From an uncultured Spirochaetia bacterium (lineage in GTDB: Bacteria > Spirochaetota > UBA4802 > JAGODF01): DNA of 14,515 nt. The notes below the pieces were generated by a model. It made no database searches. It was given only the letters and a program-made list of their open reading frames with translations, and had not been told where the DNA came from. Of this stretch, positions 1-8,059 are shown one piece after another (position 1 is the stretch's first letter; each line of letters starts with the position of its first letter). The stretch spans positions 1-14,515 of the forward strand of contig CALCJG010000376.1 in the NCBI GenBank assembly GCA_937967705.1. The letters are read 5' to 3'. Made by a program: the position numbers and the translations under genes.

Positions 1-126
1 GGGAAGATAGGGGTTGTCAAGGGGAATCTGCAGGAGGTCAGAGGTGATCTCATCGATATCGCAACGGAGAAAGATCTGGTGTCCGTGAATATCGATCAGA
101 TCGTAAACGCCAACCTGGATTATTAG
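1..126 (+). CDS. rimP: Ribosome maturation factor RimP, C-terminal end (partial)
   Basis: Reading frame 1 is open from the first base of the window and stops at TAG (124-126), giving the last 41 residues of a protein that begins upstream. The visible part reads as a small beta-rich domain, with G-V-V-K-G-N-L, then D-L-I-D-I-A, and an end in Q-I-V-N-A-N-L-D-Y. This fits the SH3-like C-terminal domain of RimP, whose family members typically end in an I-x-K-A-N/R-L-type segment. RimP helps assemble the 30S subunit. The position immediately before nusA is the classic one for rimP and is a large part of the identification, because 41 residues alone are few. The 5' end lies outside the window. Confidence 0.8.
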   Translation, partial: GKIGVVKGNLQEVRGDLIDIATEKDLVSVNIDQIVNANLDY

Positions 127-133
127 CGGAAGG

Positions 134-163
134 ATACCGGGATGTGAATCGGTATTGGTTTTT
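134..163 (+). promoter_or_regulatory. Possible weak hairpin/attenuator between rimP and nusA
   Basis: ATACCG (134-139) is complementary to CGGTAT (150-155) around a 10-nt loop, and a T-rich stretch (156-163) follows. The stem is only 6 bp and the T run is interrupted by GG, so at best this is a weak, leaky terminator or attenuator inside the operon. A second short hairpin, GTATC (176-180) with GATAC (185-189), lies between it and the nusA start. No convincing promoter was seen in this gap. Confidence 0.3.
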
Positions 164-222
164 AAGAATAACATCGTATCAGGCGATACTGAAGCAATAT
201 CATGGGGAGAGAAGGACTGGTC

Positions 223-1599
223 ATGAGTACGAACTTTTTTGAAGCGCTGCATCAGATAGCGACGGACAAGGGGATTCCCAGGGAAGCCATAGAAGAGATA
301 GTGGAATCAGCCATGTTATCCGCCTATAAGAAGCAATATGGCACAACGGATAACGTCAGCGTCGTTTTTGACAGGGATGACAACAGCGTAAAGATCGTTT
401 CCAGGAAGATGGTTGTGAATTATCCCAGGAATATGGCCGAAGAAATATCCATTCAAGTCGCCAGACAGAAGCATCCTGAAGTTAAGCTTGGTGATGATAT
501 AGAGGTGGAGGAGAATCCATTCGAATCCTTCGGAAGAATTGCCGCTCAGACAGCAAAGCAGGTCATCATTCAGAAGATCAAGGAAGCAGAGAAAAACATC
601 ATATATAATGATTATAAGGACAAGGAGGGGGAACTCATCAACGGATATCTCCAGAGAAAAACGCGGGACGCCATGTTTGTAGATCTGGGGAAAACCGAGG
701 GTATCCTTCCGGCCAAGGAGCAGTCGCCGCTGGAGCATTTTAAAACGGGGGACCGCATAAAGGCCATCGTGTTGATGGTTCAGAAAAACTCCAAAGGTCC
801 CAGTGTTATACTCTCCAGGGCCCATACGAGCTTTGTTAAAAAGCTGTTTGAGATGGAGATCCCCGAGGTATATGACGGTATCGTAAGAATTGAGAGTATA
901 GTGAGAGAGCCTGGAGTCCGTACCAAGGTGGCCGTTTCCAGTGAGCGGGATGATATCGACAGCGTGGGGGCTTGTGTCGGCATGAAGGGCATACGCATCC
1001 AATCCATCGTTAGGGAATTGGAGAGTGAGAAGATCGATGTGGTGGAATACTCCTCCGACAGAAAGACCATGGCCGCCAGTTCTATAACGCCGGCGCGTGC
1101 CAAGGAGGTCATTGAGACCAGGGATGGCGGTGTAATCGCTGTTGTGGAAAACGATCAGTACCGGCTGGCCATAGGAAAGGGCGGCCATAATGCCCGTCTG
1201 GCGTCCCGGCTTTGCGGATTTGAAATTGACATAAAGACCGAAGACCAGTATCGGGAATTCCTGAGTTCCAGCGAATCCCGGGCCCTTGTCGAACAGCTGT
1301 TTGCCAAGAAGGATGAAGAGGAAACACCTCTGGAAGAACTCGGCCTGGATACCAGGACCATAAAACTCCTGGAGGACGGCGGGGTCTTCTCGGTAGAAGA
1401 CCTTGTGGAAAAATCCTTTGAGGAACTGATTGAGATTGACGGGATTGGCGAGAAGACCGCCAAGAAAATAATGGAAATCGTCTCGGAGGTTGTGGATTTT
1501 GAGGATGAAGAAGAAGATGAGGATGAAGAGGACGGGGAAGATGGCGAATCCACGGAAGAGGTTGTAGAGGATACGGAACCGGGGAAGAAGGAAGAGTGA
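223..1599 (+). CDS. nusA: Transcription termination/antitermination factor NusA
   Basis: NusA binds RNA polymerase and nascent RNA and modulates pausing, termination and antitermination in the cytoplasm. The product is 458 residues. Domains in order are the RNAP-binding N-terminal domain (about 1-125, with a typical K-G-I-P-R-E-A-I-E-E segment), an S1 domain (about 135-200), two KH domains (about 230-345, with G-M-K-G near 253 and G-K-G-G near 317), and a helix-hairpin-helix segment (about 370-420, with I-D-G-I-G-E-K-T-A). The protein ends in a strongly acidic tail of about 30 residues that is mostly Glu and Asp. An in-frame ATG exists at 202, but ATG 223 is preferred because a purine-rich GGAGAGAAGGA lies just upstream of it and the ATG at 202 has no Shine-Dalgarno. 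The next gene is infB, the usual neighbour. No ylxR gene is present between them. Confidence 0.96.
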   Translation: MSTNFFEALHQIATDKGIPREAIEEIVESAMLSAYKKQYGTTDNVSVVFDRDDNSVKIVSRKMVVNYPRNMAEEISIQVARQKHPEVKLGDDIEVEENPFESFGRIAAQTAKQVIIQKIKEAEKNIIYNDYKDKEGELINGYLQRKTRDAMFVDLGKTEGILPAKEQSPLEHFKTGDRIKAIVLMVQKNSKGPSVILSRAHTSFVKKLFEMEIPEVYDGIVRIESIVREPGVRTKVAVSSERDDIDSVGACVGMKGIRIQSIVRELESEKIDVVEYSSDRKTMAASSITPARAKEVIETRDGGVIAVVENDQYRLAIGKGGHNARLASRLCGFEIDIKTEDQYREFLSSSESRALVEQLFAKKDEEETPLEELGLDTRTIKLLEDGGVFSVEDLVEKSFEELIEIDGIGEKTAKKIMEIVSEVVDFEDEEEDEDEEDGEDGESTEEVVEDTEPGKKEE

Positions 1600-1669
1600 G
1601 AGGGATAGCCCCCTGGCAGGTTTGGACGGGGGGATTGTCTGGAAATATTTAATGTAAAAAAGGTATTAA

Positions 1670-4156
1670 ATGAAAGCCATTGAGATTGCAACAAGGAATC
1701 ATGTCACTGTCGATGATGTGAATAATATATGTCAGGAGCTCAATATCCCCTGTGCCGGTGAGGATTCCGAGATCGAAGGTAATGATATCTTCCTCGTGGA
1801 AAAACGTATTGAGATCATAAAGGAGCTTCGTGCCAAGGAAGCCAGGAAGATCCTCGAGAAGAATGCGGAAAAGAAGGATGGGAAAGGCAAGAAGATAAAA
1901 CTCAAAAGAAAGGTCCATGTTGCTAAGGAACTGATGAAGGATAAGGCCGAGGAGGGCCCGGAGGAGTCTTCCACTACTGAAAAGACTGCTGAATCGGCTT
2001 CCTCGGAGCGTAAAACGGAGAAACGGGACCTTCCTACAAGAGATAGGAAGCCAGTCGCCCGGACGGGAGGGACTGGCGATAGGAAAAGCGAGGGTCGGGA
2101 TCATCCCCGCAGGGATCAGAGGGACAGGCCTTCCAGGCCTCCCTTCGACAAGAAACCCGTTAAGGAAGGAGGGAAACCCGGTGGGGTCGGTGTGGATAAA
2201 GCGGAAGCCCCGAAAAAGGATGATAGTTTTGCTTCCAAGGACTCCCTCCAGAAACGTAAGAAGAGTAAGGACAAGGATAAAGACAAGGATAAAAAGTTCC
2301 AGAAAGGCGGTCGGGGAAAAGAGGTCGGGGGCGAAAAACAGATTGTTATTCGAAAGAAAAAAGCCCCTCAACGTGTTGAAAGAAGCGGGGAGGTGGTTAC
2401 TCCCAAGGAAATTGAAATCACCGAGAGCATACCCGTTGGGGATCTCGCCAAGAAGATGAATGTCAAAGCCAGCGAGATCATCGCCAGGCTCATGAAGCTA
2501 GGGATGATGGCTACAATCAATCAGGTCATAGATGCAGAAACGGCGGAAATCCTGGCTTCCGAGTATGGGACTGCCGTCAAGGTCGTTTCCCTTTATGATG
2601 AAACCCTCATCAAGCACGAGGAGGATGACCGGTTTGAAGACAGGGCGCTCAGGCCTCCGGTGGTCACAGTCATGGGCCATGTCGATCATGGAAAAACAAA
2701 GCTCCTGGATGCCATTAGGAAAACCAATGTCGTGGCAGGGGAATTCGGCGGCATCACACAGCATATAGGCGCCTACATGGTCAACGTGCACGGCCAGCAT
2801 GTTACCTTTCTGGACACTCCTGGTCATGCGGCTTTTACGACCATGAGGGCCCGGGGAGCCGCTGTTACCGATATCGTCATTCTTGTAGTAGCGGCGGATG
2901 ATGGCGTCATGCCCCAGACCATTGAGGCGATAAACCATGCCAAAGCGGCGGGAGTTCCGATCATTGTAGCCATAAATAAAATCGACCTCCAGGATGCCAA
3001 CCCGGACCGGGTGCGTCAAGAGCTGGCAAATTTTGAATTGATACCGGAAGCTTGGGGTGGTTCGACCCTTTTTGCCGAAATAAGCGCCAAGAAGGGACTC
3101 AATATAGAAGAGCTTCTCGAGTTGATCCTCATCCAATCAGAGATGCTGGAACTAAAGGCCAACCCGACACTGATGGCCAAAGGGACTGTCATAGAATCAA
3201 AGCTGGATCCGGGAAGAGGCGCGGTAGCCACCATCCTGGTTCAGAACGGAAGTCTGCGGGTCGGTGACCCTTTTGTTGTGGGCATCAATTCGGGCAAGAT
3301 TCGGGCGATGTTCGATGACCAGGGGCAGGCAGTACAGGAAGCGGGCCCCTCGACACCGGTGGAGATACTCGGCATATCCGGCGTTCCCAATGCCGGCGAT
3401 CCCTTCGAAGTGGTTGAATCGGAAAAGTATTCCAAGCAGATATCCCAGAAGCGTCATGAACTGATGCGCATCGAATCAGCCAAGAAGGTTCGGAAGGTAA
3501 CTCTGGAAGATCTGAACGAGATGATCAAGGAAGGTGAGGTTCAGGAACTGAGGATCATCATCAAGGGTGATGTGGACGGTTCCGTTCAGGCCCTGAAGGA
3601 ATCCCTGGAGAAGATGTCCAGCGGTGAGGTCAAGGTGAAGGTTATACATGGCGCTGCGGGCACCATCAACGAGTCCGATGTCATGCTGGCATCCGCCTCC
3701 AACGCCATAGTCATCGGTTATCACGTACGGCCTTCCTCCAAGGTGGCCGATCTGGCGGAACGGGAGAAGGTGTCCATCAAGTTCTATAATATCATTTATG
3801 ATGCGACCAATGACGTCAAGGCGGCCATAGAGGGCATGCTTTCGCCGGAGATCAAGGAGGTCGTTACCGGGGGAGGAGAGGTTCGGCAGATATTCAAGGT
3901 TTCCAAAGTGGGTACTGTCGCAGGTTCCATCGTTCTCAACGGGAAGGTGGAGAGAAAGAATCGAATTAGGCTTTTGAGAGACGGTGTTGTGGTTTTCGAT
4001 GGAGAGTTGAAATCCCTCAAGCGTTATAAAGACGATGCGTCCGAGGTCGACTCCGGTCAGGAGTGCGGATTCGTCCTGGAGAACTATAATGATGTCAAGG
4101 AAGGGGATACCTTCGAGTCCTATAAGATATTGAAAATCGCCAAGAGTCTGGATTGA
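1670..4156 (+). CDS. infB: Translation initiation factor IF-2
   Basis: IF-2 is the GTPase that places initiator fMet-tRNA on the 30S subunit and promotes subunit joining. The 828-residue product starts with an IF2_N helical domain (about 1-50). A long, highly charged Lys/Arg/Glu/Pro linker follows (about 55-240), including a K-D-K-D run near 200-208. A second IF2_N domain lies at about 244-300. The G domain has G1 G-H-V-D-H-G-K-T (336-343), G3 D-T-P-G-H (382-386) and G4 N-K-I-D (436-439). The remaining domains II, III and the C-terminal tRNA-binding domain appear complete, ending near the usual Y-K-I-L-K. The Shine-Dalgarno is modest (AAAAGG a few bases before the ATG). Divergence is confined to the linker, as is normal for this family. 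The gene sits 70 bp after nusA and 31 bp before rbfA. Confidence 0.98.
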   Translation: MKAIEIATRNHVTVDDVNNICQELNIPCAGEDSEIEGNDIFLVEKRIEIIKELRAKEARKILEKNAEKKDGKGKKIKLKRKVHVAKELMKDKAEEGPEESSTTEKTAESASSERKTEKRDLPTRDRKPVARTGGTGDRKSEGRDHPRRDQRDRPSRPPFDKKPVKEGGKPGGVGVDKAEAPKKDDSFASKDSLQKRKKSKDKDKDKDKKFQKGGRGKEVGGEKQIVIRKKKAPQRVERSGEVVTPKEIEITESIPVGDLAKKMNVKASEIIARLMKLGMMATINQVIDAETAEILASEYGTAVKVVSLYDETLIKHEEDDRFEDRALRPPVVTVMGHVDHGKTKLLDAIRKTNVVAGEFGGITQHIGAYMVNVHGQHVTFLDTPGHAAFTTMRARGAAVTDIVILVVAADDGVMPQTIEAINHAKAAGVPIIVAINKIDLQDANPDRVRQELANFELIPEAWGGSTLFAEISAKKGLNIEELLELILIQSEMLELKANPTLMAKGTVIESKLDPGRGAVATILVQNGSLRVGDPFVVGINSGKIRAMFDDQGQAVQEAGPSTPVEILGISGVPNAGDPFEVVESEKYSKQISQKRHELMRIESAKKVRKVTLEDLNEMIKEGEVQELRIIIKGDVDGSVQALKESLEKMSSGEVKVKVIHGAAGTINESDVMLASASNAIVIGYHVRPSSKVADLAEREKVSIKFYNIIYDATNDVKAAIEGMLSPEIKEVVTGGGEVRQIFKVSKVGTVAGSIVLNGKVERKNRIRLLRDGVVVFDGELKSLKRYKDDASEVDSGQECGFVLENYNDVKEGDTFESYKILKIAKSLD

Positions 4157-4187
4157 GAGGACGGCGGAATCCGGGAGTAGAGAAAAA

Positions 4188-4556
4188 ATGCCGTCTTACA
4201 GGAAAGAGAAGCTTGAGGAGCTTATCAGGCGTGTGATCGCCGAAGCGTTGCTCAACGAGATAAAGGATCCGAGAATCGGTTTTGCGACCGTAACGAAGGT
4301 GAGCCTGAGCAGGGACCTCTCAGTGGCGGAAGTAGGGATTTCCGTTCTGGGAAATGAGACAGACGTCAGAAAAACCATGCTGGGGGTCAATTCGGCAGGG
4401 AGCTATGTTCAGTATATTGTCGGAAAAAACATCAAGATGAGGAACACGCCGCGTATACACTTTTATCTGGATACGACCATTGCGGAAGGGGTCGACATGG
4501 TCGGGCTCATAGACAGCTTGGATAAGTCCGGAGACAAGGATAACGGGGAGTCGTAG
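4188..4556 (+). CDS. rbfA: 30S ribosome-binding factor RbfA
   Basis: RbfA is a small KH-fold protein that matures the 30S subunit (16S rRNA 5' end processing, cold adaptation). The product is 122 residues, a normal family length. It opens with the typical R-x-E-K-L-x-E-L-I-R-R-V-I-A-E segment, then I-K-D-P-R-I-G-F-A-T-V-T and D-L-S-V-A-E-V, and has the late R-N-T-P-R-I-H-F-Y-L-D segment near the C-terminus. A GGGAG lies about 11 bp before the ATG. It follows infB by 31 bp and precedes truB by 9 bp, the standard order. The truB frame is the same as this one, with only the TAG stop and three codons between them. Confidence 0.95.
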   Translation: MPSYRKEKLEELIRRVIAEALLNEIKDPRIGFATVTKVSLSRDLSVAEVGISVLGNETDVRKTMLGVNSAGSYVQYIVGKNIKMRNTPRIHFYLDTTIAEGVDMVGLIDSLDKSGDKDNGES

Positions 4557-4565
4557 ACCCTGGTT

Positions 4566-5501
4566 TTGGAAAACGGCAAGAGTAATACGGCCGGTTTCAA
4601 CGATCGGGTCCTGTTAATAGATAAACCTGTGGGGGTGACGTCCTTTAAAGCCCTCGATGAGATCAGGCGGATCACGGGAGTGAAGAAGATCGGTCATTCC
4701 GGTACTTTAGACAGTTTTGCTTCGGGTCTTTTGGTGGTCTGTACGGGCAGGGCGACCCGGTTTACCCGGTATTTTCTCGATCATGACAAGGCGTATTCAG
4801 GTAAAGTGCGGCTTGGAGTGATCACGGATACCTGTGATCCGTCGGGTGATGTTATTGGAGGTCGTCCTCCGGTGGATCTCAATGAGGAAAGCCTGAATGC
4901 TGTAAGGACCCGTTTTGTCGGGGAGCTGAGTCAGAAACCTCCTCTCTATTCGGCCCTGAAGGTGAAAGGGCAAAGGGCTTCCGATCTCACCCGCAGGGGC
5001 GTGGAAGTCGATTTGCAGGAGCGGAAGGTTAATATCAGGCATTTGGATATTGCCTGGGATGAAAATGACCCGGCACTGCTCCGCCTTGAGGTGGTCTGTT
5101 CCAAGGGGACTTACATTCGCTCCCTGGCAAGGGATATCGGTGATTTTCTGGGATGCGGGGCTTATCTGGAAGCACTCCGCAGAACTGTTTCAGGCGGATT
5201 CCTCGTCAGCGAAGCAGTATCCCCCGGAGAACTTGTGCAATTCAGGGAGGGCAGAAATCCGGGAAAGAAATTTCTTCTCCGGCCGGAAGAGGCTCTTGAG
5301 GATATGGGAAAGGTTTTTATAGGGGATGATGCTGTGAAGAGGGTTTTAAACGGCGTATCCCTGAAAAGAGAAGATGTTAAAGATATTCAGTTCGTTGAGG
5401 GCAAACCCTATCTTGTCATGGACAGCCGGCGGAATTTGCTGGCAATAGCAGAAATTGATATGGAACCCTGGCGAGTGAAATATCTAAACGTGATAAATTA
5501 G
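4566..5501 (+). CDS. truB: tRNA pseudouridine(55) synthase TruB
   Basis: TruB isomerises U55 in the T-loop of tRNAs to pseudouridine and also acts as a tRNA chaperone. The 311-residue product has the conserved L-L-I-D-K-P-V-G-V-T-S start of the catalytic fold, then G-H-S-G-T-L-D, in which Asp49 is the expected catalytic nucleophile. It also has K-A-Y-S-G-K-V-R-L-G, the K-G-T-Y-I-R-S-L-A-R-D-I-G motif, and a short C-terminal PUA-like region (about 250-310). No ATG is suitable. The start chosen is TTG at 4566, which leaves about 14 residues before the conserved core. CTG at 4560 is a less likely alternative that sits nearer the GGGGAG at 4545-4550. Upstream extension is blocked by the rbfA stop in the same frame. 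Identity is secure and the exact start is not. Confidence 0.95.
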   Translation: MENGKSNTAGFNDRVLLIDKPVGVTSFKALDEIRRITGVKKIGHSGTLDSFASGLLVVCTGRATRFTRYFLDHDKAYSGKVRLGVITDTCDPSGDVIGGRPPVDLNEESLNAVRTRFVGELSQKPPLYSALKVKGQRASDLTRRGVEVDLQERKVNIRHLDIAWDENDPALLRLEVVCSKGTYIRSLARDIGDFLGCGAYLEALRRTVSGGFLVSEAVSPGELVQFREGRNPGKKFLLRPEEALEDMGKVFIGDDAVKRVLNGVSLKREDVKDIQFVEGKPYLVMDSRRNLLAIAEIDMEPWRVKYLNVIN

Positions 5502-5534
5502 AAACATTATTTTTAAGGAGGATACTATCAAGTC

Positions 5535-5792
5535 ATGCAACAGAAGAATGAAGTGATCAATCAGTACAAAAGGCATGAGAACGATACGGGATCACCCGAG
5601 GTTCAGATAGCTCTGTTAACGGAACGGATCAACCACTTGACGGATCATTTTAAGATTCACAAGAAGGATTTTCATTCGAGACGCGGACTTCTGAAACTGG
5701 TAGGTCAGAGAAGAAGGCTGCTTACTTATCTCAAGAAAAAGGATCTGGAAAAATACAGAACCCTGATACAGTCTCTCGGCCTGAGAAGATAG
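5535..5792 (+). CDS. rpsO: 30S ribosomal protein S15
   Basis: S15 is a primary 16S rRNA-binding protein of the 30S platform and contributes to an intersubunit bridge. The 85-residue product carries the family hallmarks [11 protein letters not shown], the L-T-x-R-I-x-x-L-T-x-H-F-K-x-H-x-K-D motif, and S-R-R-G-L-L-x-L-V-x-x-R-R-R-L-L-x-Y-L. It is a few residues shorter at the N-terminus than the common 88-89. A perfect AAGGAGG (5515-5521) lies 13 nt before the ATG, wider than the usual 5-9. An in-frame TAA at 5514 rules out a longer form. S15 autoregulates its mRNA in several bacteria, so the unusual spacing may have structural meaning, but no clear leader fold was established. It lies between truB and pnp as in most bacteria. 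Confidence 0.97.
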   Translation: MQQKNEVINQYKRHENDTGSPEVQIALLTERINHLTDHFKIHKKDFHSRRGLLKLVGQRRRLLTYLKKKDLEKYRTLIQSLGLRR

Positions 5793-5871
5793 GATTGATC
5801 GAACGTGCCGGTTGGTATATCTCATGCGGGTTATCAGCGGGCGAGTATTATTAATGTGAGGTGACGAAACA

Positions 5872-7950
5872 ATGAGTTCGGATTTAATAGTTGAGATCGG
5901 ACACGATAAAATTCGATTTAATACCGGATATCTGGCCAAACAGGCGGACGGGGCAGTAGCAGTATCCTGCGGGGATTCTATCGTTCTGGCAACAGCAGTC
6001 TATGCCAGGAAAGTATCGGAAGGCCAGGATTTTTTCCCTCTTACTGTGGATTACAGGGAAAAGTTCTACTCTGCCGGTAAGATCCCCGGGGGGTTTATTA
6101 AGAGGGAAGGAAGACCGAGCGACCGGGAGGTATTAACGAGTCGGCTGACGGACCGTCCCATTAGACCTCTTTTTCCCAAGGATTTTGTCAACGAGGTACA
6201 GGTCATCATCAATGTCCTTTCAGCGGACAAACAGGTGCAAAATGATGTCATTGCCATCAATGCGGCCTCAGCGGCTCTCATCATATCGGGCATACCTTTC
6301 AAGGGACCTGTCGGAGCTGTCAGGGTGGCGAGAATCAAGGGGGAATACGTTGTCAATCCCACATTTGAGGAAATGAACGGGAGTGATATCGATCTTGTTG
6401 TCGCTGGCACGAAGAAGGCAGTGACGATGATTGAGGGATCGGCAAAGAACGTTGATGAGGACGCTATGATCAGGGCGGTGGAATTCGCCCATGAGCAGAT
6501 CGTAAAGATATGCGCAGTTCAGGAAGAGTTGAAACAGATATATGGCAAACAGCCTATCACCTATGTCCCCATGAACCTCAACGAGGATTTAAAGAAGGAA
6601 TTGCATGATCGGTACTTTAGCAAGATTGAGGAACTGGTAAACTACAAGGAAAAGAAGGTACGTGAGGATCATTTCAACAAGCTCATGTCTACGGCGAAGG
6701 AAGAGCTTAAGGATAAGTATCCTGATGCGGGAAATGCCATCGCCAGGATCCTGGATGATTTTGATGCGGAAGTAGTTCGGGGTCGCATCCTGACTCAGGG
6801 GATGCGGGCTGACGGACGCGGTTTAAAGGATATACGCAATATCGACATTATGGTGGGGATTCTCCCCAGAACCCATGGTTCTGCGGTTTTTACCCGGGGG
6901 CAGACCCAGAGTCTTGGCATAGTAACCCTCGGCTCAGTGAGGGATTCTCAGCGCCTTGATGCCCTGGAGGGGGAATCCTTTAAAAGGTTCATGCTGCATT
7001 ACAACTTTCCTCCATATTCCGTCGGGGAAACGGGCAGAGTCGGCGGTGTCGGCAGAAGGGAGATCGGCCACGGTATGCTTGCGGAGAGAGCGCTGGAATA
7101 TGTTCTGCCGGATGAGACCAAATTCCCGTACACCATCCGTGCCGTATCGGAGATACTGGAATCCAACGGTTCCTCTTCGATGGCAACGGTTTGTTCTAGC
7201 TCCCTGGCTCTTTTCAATGCCGGAGTCCCGGTGAAATCGGCAGTAGCCGGTATCGCCATGGGCCTCGTCATGGAAGAGGATCGGTTTGCAATCCTCAGTG
7301 ACATCCTGGGACTCGAGGACCATCTGGGGGATATGGACTTCAAGGTGGCAGGAACGAAAGAGGGAATTACGGCTTTTCAAATGGACATTAAAATTGAAGG
7401 AATCACACCGTCTATTATGAGGGCTGCTCTGGACCAGGCCAGGGAAGGGAGGCTTCATATCCTCAACATCATGAATGATGTGCTTCCCAATCCGGAGAAG
7501 GAGTTATCACCTCACGCTCCGAGGATTCTGATCATGACGATTCCAGTGGATCGAATCGGCGAGTTGATCGGGCCAGGAGGAAGGGTGATCAAGAGTATCG
7601 TTGAAGAAACGGGATCGGATATTAATATCGAGAACGACGGGGTTGTAACAATTTCTGCCGTGTCCCAGGAGGGCATCAACAGAACCATTGATATCATAAA
7701 ATCCATCGTTGAGGAAGTGGAGGTGGGTAAGATATACAAAGGTGTGGTGAAGAGGGTCATGGAATACGGGGCCTTCGTGGAAATCCTCAGGGGAAAGGAA
7801 GGGCTTGTCCATATATCCAAGCTCGATGTAAAGAAAGTCAACAAGGTAACTGATGTCGTCAATGAAGGTGATGAAGTCTATGTCAAGGTTGTTGGTATTG
7901 ACCGGATGGGTAGAATTGACCTGAGCCGGAAGGATGCCCTCAATCAATAA
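5872..7950 (+). CDS. pnp: Polyribonucleotide nucleotidyltransferase (PNPase)
   Basis: PNPase is a trimeric phosphorolytic 3'-5' exoribonuclease that degrades mRNA and can add heteropolymeric tails. The 692-residue product has a first RNase PH-like core (about 10-215, with F-F-P-L-T-V-D-Y-R-E-K and P-G-G-F-I-K-R-E-G-R-P loops) and an all-helical linker (about 215-310). The second, catalytic RNase PH core spans about 315-545, with T-R-G-Q-T-Q and the acidic G-D-M-D-F-K-V-A-G-T motif at 486-495. A KH domain follows (about 551-610, with G-P-G-G), then an S1 domain (about 619-688). A good GAGGTGA (5858-5864) sits 7 nt before the ATG. Length and all domains match the family. It is the last gene before a strong terminator at 8002-8040. 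Confidence 0.98.
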   Translation: MSSDLIVEIGHDKIRFNTGYLAKQADGAVAVSCGDSIVLATAVYARKVSEGQDFFPLTVDYREKFYSAGKIPGGFIKREGRPSDREVLTSRLTDRPIRPLFPKDFVNEVQVIINVLSADKQVQNDVIAINAASAALIISGIPFKGPVGAVRVARIKGEYVVNPTFEEMNGSDIDLVVAGTKKAVTMIEGSAKNVDEDAMIRAVEFAHEQIVKICAVQEELKQIYGKQPITYVPMNLNEDLKKELHDRYFSKIEELVNYKEKKVREDHFNKLMSTAKEELKDKYPDAGNAIARILDDFDAEVVRGRILTQGMRADGRGLKDIRNIDIMVGILPRTHGSAVFTRGQTQSLGIVTLGSVRDSQRLDALEGESFKRFMLHYNFPPYSVGETGRVGGVGRREIGHGMLAERALEYVLPDETKFPYTIRAVSEILESNGSSSMATVCSSSLALFNAGVPVKSAVAGIAMGLVMEEDRFAILSDILGLEDHLGDMDFKVAGTKEGITAFQMDIKIEGITPSIMRAALDQAREGRLHILNIMNDVLPNPEKELSPHAPRILIMTIPVDRIGELIGPGGRVIKSIVEETGSDINIENDGVVTISAVSQEGINRTIDIIKSIVEEVEVGKIYKGVVKRVMEYGAFVEILRGKEGLVHISKLDVKKVNKVTDVVNEGDEVYVKVVGIDRMGRIDLSRKDALNQ

Positions 7951-8001
7951 TTATTCCCGTCTATTCAAGAAAAAGCAATTTCGAACTTGCATCTTTTATC
8001 A

Positions 8002-8040
8002 GGATATGGTTAAAATAACCATATCCGTGTTTTCTTTTTT
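8002..8040 (+). terminator. Rho-independent terminator after pnp
   Basis: An 11-bp perfect inverted repeat, GGATATGGTTA (8002-8012) and TAACCATATCC (8016-8026), closes on an AAA loop and is followed by GTG and a T-rich run to 8040. It lies 51 bp past the pnp stop and ends the translation/RNA operon. The M16 peptidase ATG begins only 19 bp after the T run. Confidence 0.85.
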
Positions 8041-8059
8041 CGAATAATTAATCAAGAAC

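Noticed and set aside
202..222. Upstream ATG start for nusA
   Set aside because: It has no Shine-Dalgarno, and the extra seven residues fall outside the NusA family N-terminus. ATG 223 has a purine-rich site.
316..1188. Long minus-strand ORF inside nusA
   Set aside because: It lies wholly opposite a confidently identified gene, and its translation shows no recognisable domain.
1649..2371. Minus-strand ORF of 240 codons opposite the infB linker
   Set aside because: The Lys/Glu-rich linker reads as Phe/Leu-rich on the other strand, which mimics a membrane protein. It has no family features.
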